Source: Candidatus Kaistia colombiensis (GTDB lineage Bacteria; Pseudomonadota; Alphaproteobacteria; Rhizobiales; Kaistiaceae). From it: a stretch of DNA of 64,000 nt. The position numbers were made by a program, and so were the translations under genes. Positions 36,690-45,332 of this stretch are shown here, one piece after another (the stretch's first letter is position 1; every line of letters begins with the position of its first letter). The DNA is taken from positions 882,501-946,500 of the forward strand of contig CP119318.1 of assembly GCA_029203105.1 (NCBI GenBank). The letters run 5' to 3'. The notes beneath the pieces are model-generated. The model saw only the letters and a program-made list of their open reading frames with translations. It searched no databases and was not told where the DNA came from.

Positions 36690-38272
36690 CGGCCGCTGCC
36701 GGCGCGTCTGGCAGTTCTTCCCGGCGCGGCGCCCCACACGGCGCGCCGGCGTCGCGGCTGCTCGTCGCGCTGGCGCTGGTTCCGACCGCGCTGATCGCGC
36801 TGCCGGTCATCTATGTGCTGATGCGCTCCTGGGGCGCCGGCTGGAATGGCATCTGGGCCGAGCTGGCGCGGCCGCGCACGCTGATGCTGCTCGGCAATAC
36901 CGTCACGCTCTGCCTGTCTGTGACGGTCTTCGCCAGCCTGATCGGCTATACGGCCGCCTGGTTTACCGAGCGCACGGATCTCGCCGGCAAATGGCTTTGG
37001 CGGGTGCTCTGCTGCCTGCCGCTCGCCATGCCAGCCTTCGTCGCCAGCTTTGCCTGGAAGTCGCTCGGCGCTACCTTTCAGGGCATGTCCGGCGCCATCC
37101 TGATCCTGACCATGGAGAGCTTCCCGCTCATCTTCCTGCCGGTCGCCGCCTCGCTGCGCAGCATGGATCCCGGCATGGAGGAAGTGTCGCGCTCGCTCGG
37201 CAAGGGGCCGGGAGCAACGTTCTGGAAGGTGACGCTGCCGCGTACGCTGCCGGCGCTGGGCGGCGGCGCGCTGCTGGTCGCGGCGCACATGCTGTCGGAA
37301 TTCGGCGCCTTGGCGCTGCTGCGCGTCCAGACCTTCACCACGGCGATCTTTCAGCAATATGAGCTGCAGTTCGACAATGCCTCGGCGGCAGTGCTCTCGG
37401 GCCTGTTGATGCTGCTCTGCCTGCCGGTCGCCTTCGGCGAGATGTGGCTCCGGCGCGGCGTCCGCCTTTCCAAGGTCGGCCGCAACACGGCGCGGCGTGG
37501 CTCGCCGGCCCGGCTCGGCCGGTGGTCGCCCCTTGTCATGCTTGGCTTCCTGGCGGTCGCGATCGTGTCGCTCGGCGTGCCGTTCGGCCGGCTCGGCTAT
37601 TGGCTGGTCAGGGGCGTCTCGGCCGGTCGCGGGCTCGATGCGCTCGGACCGGCTTTGTTCGGCTCGCTGTCGCTGGCGCTGCCGGGCACGCTGGTCACCA
37701 CGGTGATCGCCCTGCCGCTGGTCCTGCTCGTGCTGCGCAGCCGCGGCGTCTTCGCGCGCTTCGCCGATCGCCTGCCCTATGTCGTGCATGGCCTGCCCGG
37801 CCTCGTCGTCGCGCTGGCGCTGGTCTATCTGTCGATCCGGCTGCTGCCGGCGATCTACCAGACCCGCGCCGTGCTGTTCGCGGCCTATGCGATCCTGTTC
37901 CTGCCGCTGGCGCAATCGGCGATCCGCGCCTCGGCCGAGCTGGTGCCGCGCGAGATCGAGGAAGTCGCGCGCACGCTCGGCCGCAGCCCGTGGCAGGCCT
38001 TCGTCTCGGTGACGCTGCCGTCGCTGGCGCCGGGTCTTGGCGCCGCGCTGGCGCTGGTCGCGCTCGAACTGATGCGCGAACTGACGGCCACGCTGATCCT
38101 GGCGCCGACCGGCGTCGTCACGCTCGCGACCGAGGTCTGGTCGCATACCAATGACAGCGCCTATGCCGCCGCCGCGCCCTTCGCGGCGCTCTTGGTGCTG
38201 ATCTCGGGCCTGCCCGTCTACATCTTCACGCTGCGCACCTTGCGCCCGCGTCCTGATCGTCAGGTCAACTAA
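36686..38272 (+). CDS. Fused ABC permease, ferric type (FbpB-like)
   Basis: A 528-residue protein with twelve or so hydrophobic helices in two halves, the fused duplicated permease found in FbpB. Each half carries an EAA-type loop for the ATPase (MEEVSRSLGKGPGATFWKVTLP; IEEVARTLGRSPWQAFVSVTLP). It starts at TTG 36686 overlapping the binding-protein stop. The ATPase must be supplied from elsewhere, since none follows. Confidence 0.92.
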   Translation: MTAAAGASGSSSRRGAPHGAPASRLLVALALVPTALIALPVIYVLMRSWGAGWNGIWAELARPRTLMLLGNTVTLCLSVTVFASLIGYTAAWFTERTDLAGKWLWRVLCCLPLAMPAFVASFAWKSLGATFQGMSGAILILTMESFPLIFLPVAASLRSMDPGMEEVSRSLGKGPGATFWKVTLPRTLPALGGGALLVAAHMLSEFGALALLRVQTFTTAIFQQYELQFDNASAAVLSGLLMLLCLPVAFGEMWLRRGVRLSKVGRNTARRGSPARLGRWSPLVMLGFLAVAIVSLGVPFGRLGYWLVRGVSAGRGLDALGPALFGSLSLALPGTLVTTVIALPLVLLVLRSRGVFARFADRLPYVVHGLPGLVVALALVYLSIRLLPAIYQTRAVLFAAYAILFLPLAQSAIRASAELVPREIEEVARTLGRSPWQAFVSVTLPSLAPGLGAALALVALELMRELTATLILAPTGVVTLATEVWSHTNDSAYAAAAPFAALLVLISGLPVYIFTLRTLRPRPDRQVN

Positions 38273-38512
38273 GCAACGTCGTAGAAGTTGCAGGTGCTCG
38301 CGATCGTTGTGACTCTAGCCTTACGAACGGCAAAGAGTCGCCGCATTTCTCATTCATGATAACGCTGGATCGTTCCGATGGGGTTCGATTCAGTTCCGGC
38401 GATGTTGTTCGATGCATATTTCAGAACAACGCTCGGGAAGAGAATATTAACCAGGGAGAGTTTGTGATCTGTTTTGGCGGCAGCGGGGGTTACGTGTCGA
38501 AACAAAGTAGAG

Positions 38513-39961
38513 ATGAGTACCATGACACATTCGGGCAAATCCAGCGCCGCCTTGCGCGTGCGCAGTCTCGCTGAGCTGACCGATCCGGGTCTCTCGAACC
38601 TGGCCTCCGAAAGCGGCTTATCGCCAGAAAACCTCCGTCCCAACGTCGTTCGCGGATTCCCCAAGCTGGTTCAACAGCAGCCGGCGGTGCCGGCCGAGAC
38701 GTCGCTACCGCAGCTGGAAGACCTCGCGGCCGAGCTCGAGGCGGCCCTGATGGGCGATCTGCAGAAGGTCGCATCGCTCTGGGAGCCCGAGGCCCCGGCC
38801 GCGCTGGAGCCGCACGTGGCGCCGGCGCTGGAACCCGCCTTGCCGGCGCTGATGTCGCCGCAACAGGTGGCGGCGAACCAGGTCGCGCTCGATCAGGTCG
38901 AACTCGATCCCTCGCTCGCTTCCGAGATGCCGTCGGTCGAGCTGACCAAGGATGACCTGCCGCAGCAGGATAGGCTCGCTGTCGAGCTGCTGCTGGCGCG
39001 CGGGCGCCAGCCGGAGGTGACGTCGCAGCCGGAGCCGGCCGCCGCGGCCGCCGCGCTGGAAGACCGGCTTGCCGGCGAGCTGGCGCAGCGTCTCTCGATC
39101 GCCGTCGACGAATTGCGGATCGCCGATGGCGAGCAGCCGACCTTCGATGCCGAGCGCAGCGTCAATGTCTCGGCCGGGCGTCGGCTTTCCACCCTCAACC
39201 GGCAGCTGCTCGCCGTCGTCGCCCTGCTCGCCATTGTCGGCGGCGGCGCCCTGCTGACGATCCGCTCCGTCACCGCCCATAGTGACGCCACCGTCGCCGG
39301 CGAACTGGACGGCGTCGCCACCGCCGGCATCGTCAAGGCGGATCCCGCGCCTTTGCCGGCTCCGGCCGCCAAGCAGACCTATGATCGAGCGGCCGAGGAT
39401 CAGTCATTGCCGGAATCGCCGCAGCTGCGCGGCACCGACATGATCAATCAGGTCCCGGGTTCCGTGCCGACGCTTGGTACCGCCATGCTGCCCGGTTCGG
39501 CCGTCAGCACCCAGCCGGTGACGTCGAATGTGCGGGCCGCCTATGCCGCCCCGGCCGGCGGGGCCCAGACCGAACCGATGCCTGCGGCCGAGGCGCTGGC
39601 CGAATCCCAGCCGATGGTCGTCGCGACAGCGCCGATCACGGCCCCCGCGCCATCGGCGGACGACGCCATGTCCAGCGCCGAGCCGGACGCTGGCGCGCCG
39701 GTGGCCGCCGTTTCCACGGCGAAGCCGGCCGTGGCGAGCCCGTCGAAGAGCGTGGCGGCCGGATCGCCCGCGCCGGGTCTTGCCAGGATCACGAGCGCCG
39801 TCAAGTTGCGCGGTAACCCGGACAATGGCGCGCCGACGGTCGGCCTGCTCAAGGCGGGCGAGCAGGTCCAGGTGGTGCAGTGCAAGGGCTGGTGTGAGGT
39901 CGTCGTCGATGGCAAGCGCGGCTTCGTGTTCAAGAAGTTCCTGGCCTCGATCAACGGCTAG
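38513..39961 (+). CDS. Membrane protein with C-terminal SH3 domain
   Basis: About 482 residues from ATG 38513 (ATG 38522 is equally possible). A long cytoplasmic N-terminal region is rich in Ala, Glu, Gln and Pro. One membrane helix (LLAVVALLAIVGGGALLTI) lies near the middle. It is followed by a periplasmic Pro/Ala-rich linker and a bacterial SH3 (SH3_3) domain at the end (ARITSAVKLRGNPDNGAPTV, ending GKRGFVFKKFLASI). Such SH3 domains bind cell-wall material. The single-pass layout suggests an envelope-sensing or tethering role, which is inference. Its stop codon is part of a dispersed repeat. Confidence 0.8.
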   Translation: MSTMTHSGKSSAALRVRSLAELTDPGLSNLASESGLSPENLRPNVVRGFPKLVQQQPAVPAETSLPQLEDLAAELEAALMGDLQKVASLWEPEAPAALEPHVAPALEPALPALMSPQQVAANQVALDQVELDPSLASEMPSVELTKDDLPQQDRLAVELLLARGRQPEVTSQPEPAAAAAALEDRLAGELAQRLSIAVDELRIADGEQPTFDAERSVNVSAGRRLSTLNRQLLAVVALLAIVGGGALLTIRSVTAHSDATVAGELDGVATAGIVKADPAPLPAPAAKQTYDRAAEDQSLPESPQLRGTDMINQVPGSVPTLGTAMLPGSAVSTQPVTSNVRAAYAAPAGGAQTEPMPAAEALAESQPMVVATAPITAPAPSADDAMSSAEPDAGAPVAAVSTAKPAVASPSKSVAAGSPAPGLARITSAVKLRGNPDNGAPTVGLLKAGEQVQVVQCKGWCEVVVDGKRGFVFKKFLASING

Positions 39962-40063
39962 AGCGTTTTCGAGCGAAGTGGATGCCGGTTCGCGTGAAGA
40001 AAATGCGACCCAACAGAGAGCTAGAGCCATTCAGCGTTTCCATGAAACGATGAATGGCTCTAG
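39958..40063. repeat. Dispersed palindromic repeat, copy 3 (modules 1 and 2)
   Basis: Module 1 (CTAGAGCGTTTTCGAGCGAAG... to GAGCTAG, about 68 bases) matches copies 1 and 2 in reverse. Module 2 is a 13-bp perfect stem, CTAGAGCCATTCA (40021-40033) with TGAATGGCTCTAG (40051-40063), with an inner CGTTTC/GAAACG hairpin. The first CTAG makes the TAG stop of the SH3 gene (39959-39961). Confidence 0.88.
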
Positions 40064-40211
40064 CTGTCATCCCCGGGCGTTGTTCTCGCGCGGGGGTCCC
40101 GCGCGAGCGTCTTGTGACGCCTTGTTCGCTTGCGGACCGCCATTATGATTGTGTCGGAATGATTGCATCTGCTACGACGGGGCAATCAGTTCGGGGCGAA
40201 CGAAGACGGAA

Positions 40212-41297
40212 ATGCCAGGGCAGGGATCGGATACACCGGGCGCAACGCTCAACACGCCTTCGCGGGATCCGGAGCGCTATTTTTGTGCTGTCGAAATTCT
40301 TCTTTCGGCCGTGCAGGCGCTTTCCTTCACGCGGGAGCCTGGGCAGGTGCAGCGGATCGTCAAGACCGCGGCTCGCCAGCTTACTGGCAGTGATGGCGCA
40401 AGCTTCGTCCTGCGCGACGACGCCGCCTGCCACTTTGTCGACGAGGACGCGATCGCGCCGCTTTGGAAGGGCATGCGCGTTCCGGCCGAAGGCTGCATAG
40501 AAGGCTTGGCTATGCTCAATCGTCAGCCGGTTCTGGTGCGGGACATTGCCGGGGACGATCGCCTCGAGCCGTCCGTCTATCGATCGACCTTCGTCCGTAG
40601 CCTCGCCGCGGTGCCGATCCGCGGCCATGCGCCTGTCGGTGCCATCGGTGTCTACTGGGCGGCGACGAACGGACCGAACGAGGACGATCTGCGCCTGCTC
40701 TCGAAGCTCGCGGACGCCGCATCGCTGGCAATCGAGAACATCCGCATCCATGGCGAGCTGGAAGAGCGCGTGCGCCTGCGCGCTGCCGAACTCGACAAGG
40801 CCAAGGCCGACATCGAGGAGCTCTCGATCACCGACGAACTGACGGGTCTGCTCAACCGGCGCGGCTTTCGCCGCGCGGCGGAAGCGATTCTGGTGGCCGG
40901 CAACGGTTGTCAGCTCGCCTTCATCGATGTCGACGGGCTGAAGAAGGTCAATGACAAGTTCGGCCACGCAATCGGCGACAGCCTGATCGCCGATTGCGCC
41001 AGCGTGCTGCGCGACAGCGTGCGCCAGTCCGATGTCGTCGGCCGGATGGGCGGCGACGAATTCTGCGTGCTGGTGCAGGCGCCGCTGGCGCCCGCCGAAG
41101 CGCTGCGCAACAGCCTTCGCACGCGGCTCAACTACTTCAACCGGCTCTCGCCGGCGCAGTGCGCGCTGTCGATCAGCGTCGGCATCGTCCAGGCCAAGCC
41201 CGGGAGCAACGAGTCGCTCGATGACCTGCTGAGCCAGGCGGACGCGCTGATGTCGATGGAGAAGCACTCGAAGTCGATGTCGAAGTCGCGTCACTAG
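40212..41297 (+). CDS. Diguanylate cyclase, GAF plus GGDEF domains
   Basis: About 361 residues from ATG 40212 (an in-frame start at 40149 would add 21 weak residues). An N-terminal GAF sensor domain (about 40-190) is joined by a coiled-coil (ELEERVRLRAAELDKAKADIEEL) to a GGDEF domain with intact GRMGGDEF. A product-inhibition I-site, RQSD, precedes GGDEF by exactly five residues. It makes cyclic di-GMP and is probably subject to feedback control. The GAF ligand is not predictable. A repeat lies just upstream. Confidence 0.93.
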   Translation: MPGQGSDTPGATLNTPSRDPERYFCAVEILLSAVQALSFTREPGQVQRIVKTAARQLTGSDGASFVLRDDAACHFVDEDAIAPLWKGMRVPAEGCIEGLAMLNRQPVLVRDIAGDDRLEPSVYRSTFVRSLAAVPIRGHAPVGAIGVYWAATNGPNEDDLRLLSKLADAASLAIENIRIHGELEERVRLRAAELDKAKADIEELSITDELTGLLNRRGFRRAAEAILVAGNGCQLAFIDVDGLKKVNDKFGHAIGDSLIADCASVLRDSVRQSDVVGRMGGDEFCVLVQAPLAPAEALRNSLRTRLNYFNRLSPAQCALSISVGIVQAKPGSNESLDDLLSQADALMSMEKHSKSMSKSRH

Positions 41298-41553
41298 CGC
41301 GTTTTCGACTTTCCGCGCGGCGATCTCGCGATCGCTTGAAGACGCGCGACCGGGCATCGGAAATCGGTGTCGAATTCCTCGTTTATCCGTTCGGGCTTGG
41401 CGCGCTGGCGCCGGTCGGAAGGCCGCGTCTGTCAGGGTTTTGCCGGCGTCGGTGAAATCGCGAGATCGATCAAATTGCGATGATCAGTTTTTGAGTTTGC
41501 GAACGGGTGAAGCCGCTTTATCGGGTCAGGATGACCGACAGGGCAAGAACTCG

Positions 41554-41895
41554 ATGTCGCTAGGAAAGAAGACGAAGCTGCCAAGGAAGCCGACGCCGCC
41601 GGCGGCCGCTTTCGCGGATACAAGGCGGCCCGGCGCGGCCGCGGCCGAGCCGAACCATCGGCCGGTGCGCCTCCTCGAACTGACGGTCGAGGAGCGCGAC
41701 GAACTGGAGCAGGGCCAGGCGCTGGTGATCGACGCCGTCGGCCGCGAGTGCTTTCGCGGTTTGACGATCGCGGAATCGCTGGAATTCCTCTCACTCCGGC
41801 GCGTCGGCCTGGACAATGACGACCAGAACTTCCTGAAGCTCGTCCTGCTGGGCGACCTGCATGAGGCGGCGCAGAAGCGCTTCCTCACCCCGTAG
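41554..41895 (+). CDS. Conserved-looking small protein of unknown function
   Basis: A 113-residue protein with a lysine/proline-rich N-terminus (SLGKKTKLPRKPTPP) and a folded-looking body from about residue 38 (RPVRLLELTVEERDELEQGQALVIDAVGRECF, then GLTIAESLEFLSLRR and a helix DQNFLKLVLLGDLHEAAQKR). I do not recognise the family. There is no signal peptide or membrane segment. ATG 41554 gives the length that fits the folded part; the frame is open upstream. It converges on the phosphatase gene. Confidence 0.55.
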   Translation: MSLGKKTKLPRKPTPPAAAFADTRRPGAAAAEPNHRPVRLLELTVEERDELEQGQALVIDAVGRECFRGLTIAESLEFLSLRRVGLDNDDQNFLKLVLLGDLHEAAQKRFLTP

Positions 41896-41908
41896 CCGCA
41901 CGCTCGGC

Positions 41909-42502
41909 TTAACGGGTACCGAGAACCAGGCCGGGAGCCGTCTTCAGGGCGGCTTCCGCCAGCGCGATCATCGAGGCGGCCGGCTGGCTGGCCTCGAGTT
42001 TTCGCAACGCGCGGATCTGCGCCAGTGCCGCGTCGAGGGTCGGAAAGCGGTCCGGCCGCGCCAGGTGCAGGTAGAGCGCGATGACGGTGGCGGAGCGGCT
42101 GCGGCCGCCGCGGCAATGGACAAGCACGTTGCCGGGTCGGTGCGGCGGGTAGTGCGCCTTGCCGGGGCTCGCCTGGCCGAGGATTCCATCCAGCCCCAGC
42201 ACGGCCGAGAGCAGATGGGTCGGCGTATTGCCCGGCCCGTCGATCAGCCCGATATGGGTGCGGCGCACGAAGCTGCCGTCACCAAGTGCCAGTGGCGGCA
42301 TCTCGACATTGACGGCGAGGTTCATCGTCGAGGTGATGTTTTCCGCCAGCGGCAGCGCGGCATCGTCGGCCGCGACGCGATTGCCGATATAGATCGTCGC
42401 TTCCCACGGCCCGAAGGGCCCAGCGATCGGCAGCAGAACGGGGAGTTCATCCTCCTGTTCGTCGGTCAGAACCGGGGCGAGGGGCGGTGTCGGCGTGGTC
42501 AT
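41909..42502 (-). CDS. Dual-specificity-type tyrosine phosphatase
   Basis: A 197-residue protein of the protein-tyrosine/dual-specificity phosphatase fold. The signature HC-x5-R loop is HCRGGRSR (His129, Cys130, Arg136), followed by S/T. An aspartate general acid could be in GLIDGPGN (near 88). Substrates may be phosphoproteins or small phosphate esters. It is the last gene of the five-gene transport operon; its start overlaps the beta-lactamase-fold stop by four bases. Confidence 0.9.
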   Translation of the reverse strand: MTTPTPPLAPVLTDEQEDELPVLLPIAGPFGPWEATIYIGNRVAADDAALPLAENITSTMNLAVNVEMPPLALGDGSFVRRTHIGLIDGPGNTPTHLLSAVLGLDGILGQASPGKAHYPPHRPGNVLVHCRGGRSRSATVIALYLHLARPDRFPTLDAALAQIRALRKLEASQPAASMIALAEAALKTAPGLVLGTR

Positions 42503-43611
42503 CGGTTGTTGGCAATCCGGGCTTCGGGGTGGGATGTCAGGTCGAGTTCAGTCCGCCATGACAGGCTTGGACCGAGGCGGCTGGCGAGGATCGGCATATT
42601 GGATGGCGCGACGAAGGCGGCGACGACCGTCCGCGCCTGGACGAAATCCACGAGATCGAGCGTATCCTCGAGGCAAGGGTGCACGTTCCAGGGCAGCCAG
42701 CGCGCCTCGCCGGCGGCGATCAGGCTGGCGGCCGGCGTGCCGGGTGGCACGTGTCCGCTGAACAGGAAACGGAAGCCCTCGTCGCGGCGGGCGCAAAGCT
42801 CGGCGGCAGATCCTGCTTCCGCATTCGCCTCGGTTGCGACGACGATGTCATCCGGTGTCGCCGGCGTTTCATCGGTCGTGGCCAGCAACCTGCCGAAGGC
42901 CTCGGCGACGCCGGGCGCGACGAGCCCGGAGCGGTCGGCCGCCAGATGCGCGACCTCGGCCCGCACCGCCAGGCAAAGCTTTGGTCGCAGGCCGAGCCCG
43001 GTCAGCCGCAACGCCATTTCCGGCCCGCGTCCGAACGCCGGCACGCAGAGCACGGCGCCGTCCCGCGCCGCGTCGGCGATCGCCTCGATCTGGCTTTCCA
43101 GCGCCATCTCGCGGTCGCCATAGGAAGCATCGGTGACCACTGTCGCCGCCGGCGGCGGCGGATCGAACGGGAACACGGTCGACTCCACGCTCCAGTCGCC
43201 GGTGTAGAGAAAGCCGCCGGCCTCGGCCGTGTGGATCCAGATGCCGCCCGGCGCGTGGCCGCAGCGGCCGACCGTGAGCGGGACGCCGGCGACAACCGCC
43301 GGCCCGCGCAGCGGCAGGATATGGCGATCCGCCTGGGCGACGCGGGTTTCGGGAACCTGCCGCCAGGTTTCCGTCGTCGCATGCACGGGCGGATTGCCGA
43401 TCATGGTGCGCAGGCCGAGGCCGCCGACATGGTCGATATGGGCGTGCGAGAGCAGGATGGCGTCGACCCGGCCGACATCGGAGAGATCCGGCAGCACGCC
43501 GGCTTCCGGCCCCTCGCCGAGATCGAGCAGCAGGCGCGCGTCGCCGATCTCGAGCAGGAAGGCGGCGGGGAGCTTGCCGCCGACGCCGCTGACGACCGTC
43601 AGTTCTGCCAT
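42499..43611 (-). CDS. Metallo-beta-lactamase-fold hydrolase with beta-CASP features
   Basis: A 370-residue protein. The metal site HxHxDH is HAHIDH (56-61), with further ligands in RCGHAPGG and YTGDWSVE. The motif VTDASYGDRE and the block VPAFGRGPEMALRLTG resemble beta-CASP elements of nucleic-acid-processing relatives, and VHPCLEDTLDLVDFVQA the C-terminal part. This places it closer to nucleases/phosphodiesterases than to beta-lactamases. It overlaps the permease stop by 13 bases and the phosphatase start by 4. The natural substrate could be a phosphodiester; that is inference. Confidence 0.85.
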   Translation of the reverse strand: MAELTVVSGVGGKLPAAFLLEIGDARLLLDLGEGPEAGVLPDLSDVGRVDAILLSHAHIDHVGGLGLRTMIGNPPVHATTETWRQVPETRVAQADRHILPLRGPAVVAGVPLTVGRCGHAPGGIWIHTAEAGGFLYTGDWSVESTVFPFDPPPPAATVVTDASYGDREMALESQIEAIADAARDGAVLCVPAFGRGPEMALRLTGLGLRPKLCLAVRAEVAHLAADRSGLVAPGVAEAFGRLLATTDETPATPDDIVVATEANAEAGSAAELCARRDEGFRFLFSGHVPPGTPAASLIAAGEARWLPWNVHPCLEDTLDLVDFVQARTVVAAFVAPSNMPILASRLGPSLSWRTELDLTSHPEARIANNR

Positions 43612-45329
43612 GGCAGCACCCCGCGCGGCAGGAAGCGCGACAGCGCCGAGGCGGTCAGCATCAGCACGAGCACGGCGGCGACCATCAGGCAGCCGACGGC
43701 GGCGGCGAGCGTCGACGAGCCGCCTTCTTCGAGGAAGACGACCATCGGTCCCAGCGTCTTCGCCTTCGACGAGACGAGCAGGATCGAGGACTGGATCTCG
43801 TTGAGCGCGCTCATGAAGACGATGATGGCGCCGGCTGCGGCCGCCGGGGCGACGAGCGGGCCGACGATGTCGCGCATCCGCCGTAAAAACCCGGCGCCCG
43901 CGACCCGCGCCGCTTCCTCGAGCGAGCGATCGACCTGCGCGAAGCCGCCTAAAGTGGAGCGCAGCGATAGCGCCAGGAACGACGCCAGATAGGCGGCGAG
44001 GATGATCCAGACGGTGCCGTATATGCTGAAGCCGGTCAAAGGCAGCGGCTTCAGGAAGAACAGGATCATGGCGACGCCGATGACGATGCCGGGCAGGGCA
44101 TAGGCGAGTTCGCCGGCGAGATGCAGCACGCGCACGAAGCCGCTGCGATGCCAGGTCAGGAAATAGCCGAGCAGGATCGAGACGGCGGTCAGCACGAGCG
44201 CGGTCGTCGTCGTCAGCCACAGGCTGGTGAGGAAGCCCTCGCGGATCGCCGCCTGGCGGAACAGGGCGCTGGTGTAGTTCTGCAGCGTCAGCGTCGCCAG
44301 CGTCAGTTCCTGGCCGAAACCCCGGACGAGCGAGGTGGTGATGAGCGCCGACAGCGGCAGGACGAGTGTCGCGACGAGGACCGACCAGGCGAAAAGCTCG
44401 ACCGGCAGGCGCCAGCGGCCGAGCCGCAGCATCAGCGGCCGGGCCGAACCATCGACGCGGACGTCCCTGCGGCTGCCGAGCCAGCCGGCCAACGTGATGC
44501 CGCCGATGGTGAGAACCGCGAGCAGCATGGAGAGGATCGCCATGTCGGCGAGCGCCGAGGGACCGAAGGAGTTCAGCTTCTGGTAGATCAGCGTGATCAG
44601 GGTCGGGAAGCGGGCGGGGATGCCGAGCATCGCCTGGATGCCGAAATTGCCGATCGCCGAGACGAAGGTGAGCGCGGCGCCCGCAAAGATGCCGGCCCGC
44701 GCCAGCGGCAGGATGATGGTGAAGAGCAGCCGCGCCTGCGAGGCGCCGGCGGCCTGGCCAGCCTCGACCAGTTCGGCCGGCAGGCGGCGCAGCGCGGCGC
44801 GCACGGTCAGGAAGACGAGCGGGCTGTTGTAGATGCCGAGCAGCAGCACGATGCCGGCTTCGGAATAGAGCGGATGGCGGGCACCGGCCGGCAGCGACAG
44901 GCCGAGCAGGCCGAGGATCGGGCTCGACGGCGAGAAGGCCTGCACCCAGGCGAGCGCCGAGACCTGCGGCGGGATCATCAGCGGCAGGATGAAGGCGAAC
45001 ACCCAGACCGATTTGCCGCGCATGTCCGTCAGCGCCACCAGCGTCGCCGCCAGCGTGCCGCCGATCAGCGAGACGAGGGTCGAGAGCAGGGCGACGCGCA
45101 GTGTGTTGACGGTTGCCGCCAGCACCTGTCGCGTGCCCAGAACCTCGCCGAGACGGCTGGCATCCGGCCAGCCGTCCGGCGCGATCGCCGTGAAGACGAG
45201 GCGCAGCAGCGGCGCGAAGGAAAGCCCGATGACGAAGAGCCCGAGTGCCCCCAGCACCCAGGTCTCCGTCGCGATGGAGAGCCCCCGTTTCGGGCGCTCC
45301 CGGGCAAAGCCGGCCGCTGCCAAGGTCAT
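43599..45329 (-). CDS. Fused ABC permease (Fbp/Afu/Phn class)
   Basis: A 576-residue protein with two halves of about six helices each. EAA loops LVEAGQAAGASQARLLFTIILP and LEEAARVAGAGFLRRMRDIVGP mark the ATPase contact sites. It is the membrane part of the importer formed with the neighbouring binding protein (gap 3 bases) and ATPase. It overlaps the start of the metallo-hydrolase gene. Confidence 0.92.
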   Translation of the reverse strand: MTLAAAGFARERPKRGLSIATETWVLGALGLFVIGLSFAPLLRLVFTAIAPDGWPDASRLGEVLGTRQVLAATVNTLRVALLSTLVSLIGGTLAATLVALTDMRGKSVWVFAFILPLMIPPQVSALAWVQAFSPSSPILGLLGLSLPAGARHPLYSEAGIVLLLGIYNSPLVFLTVRAALRRLPAELVEAGQAAGASQARLLFTIILPLARAGIFAGAALTFVSAIGNFGIQAMLGIPARFPTLITLIYQKLNSFGPSALADMAILSMLLAVLTIGGITLAGWLGSRRDVRVDGSARPLMLRLGRWRLPVELFAWSVLVATLVLPLSALITTSLVRGFGQELTLATLTLQNYTSALFRQAAIREGFLTSLWLTTTTALVLTAVSILLGYFLTWHRSGFVRVLHLAGELAYALPGIVIGVAMILFFLKPLPLTGFSIYGTVWIILAAYLASFLALSLRSTLGGFAQVDRSLEEAARVAGAGFLRRMRDIVGPLVAPAAAAGAIIVFMSALNEIQSSILLVSSKAKTLGPMVVFLEEGGSSTLAAAVGCLMVAAVLVLMLTASALSRFLPRGVLPWQN

Positions 45330-45332
45330 GGC

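Noticed and set aside
38380..38410. tRNA-like GGTTCGATTC arm
   Set aside because: No acceptor stem or anticodon arm can be folded around it; no tRNA gene was found anywhere in the window.
41298..41345. Fourth copy of the dispersed repeat after the diguanylate cyclase
   Set aside because: It shares only a short AGCGCGTTTTCGA start with the element and then diverges; it may be a relic but cannot be supported.
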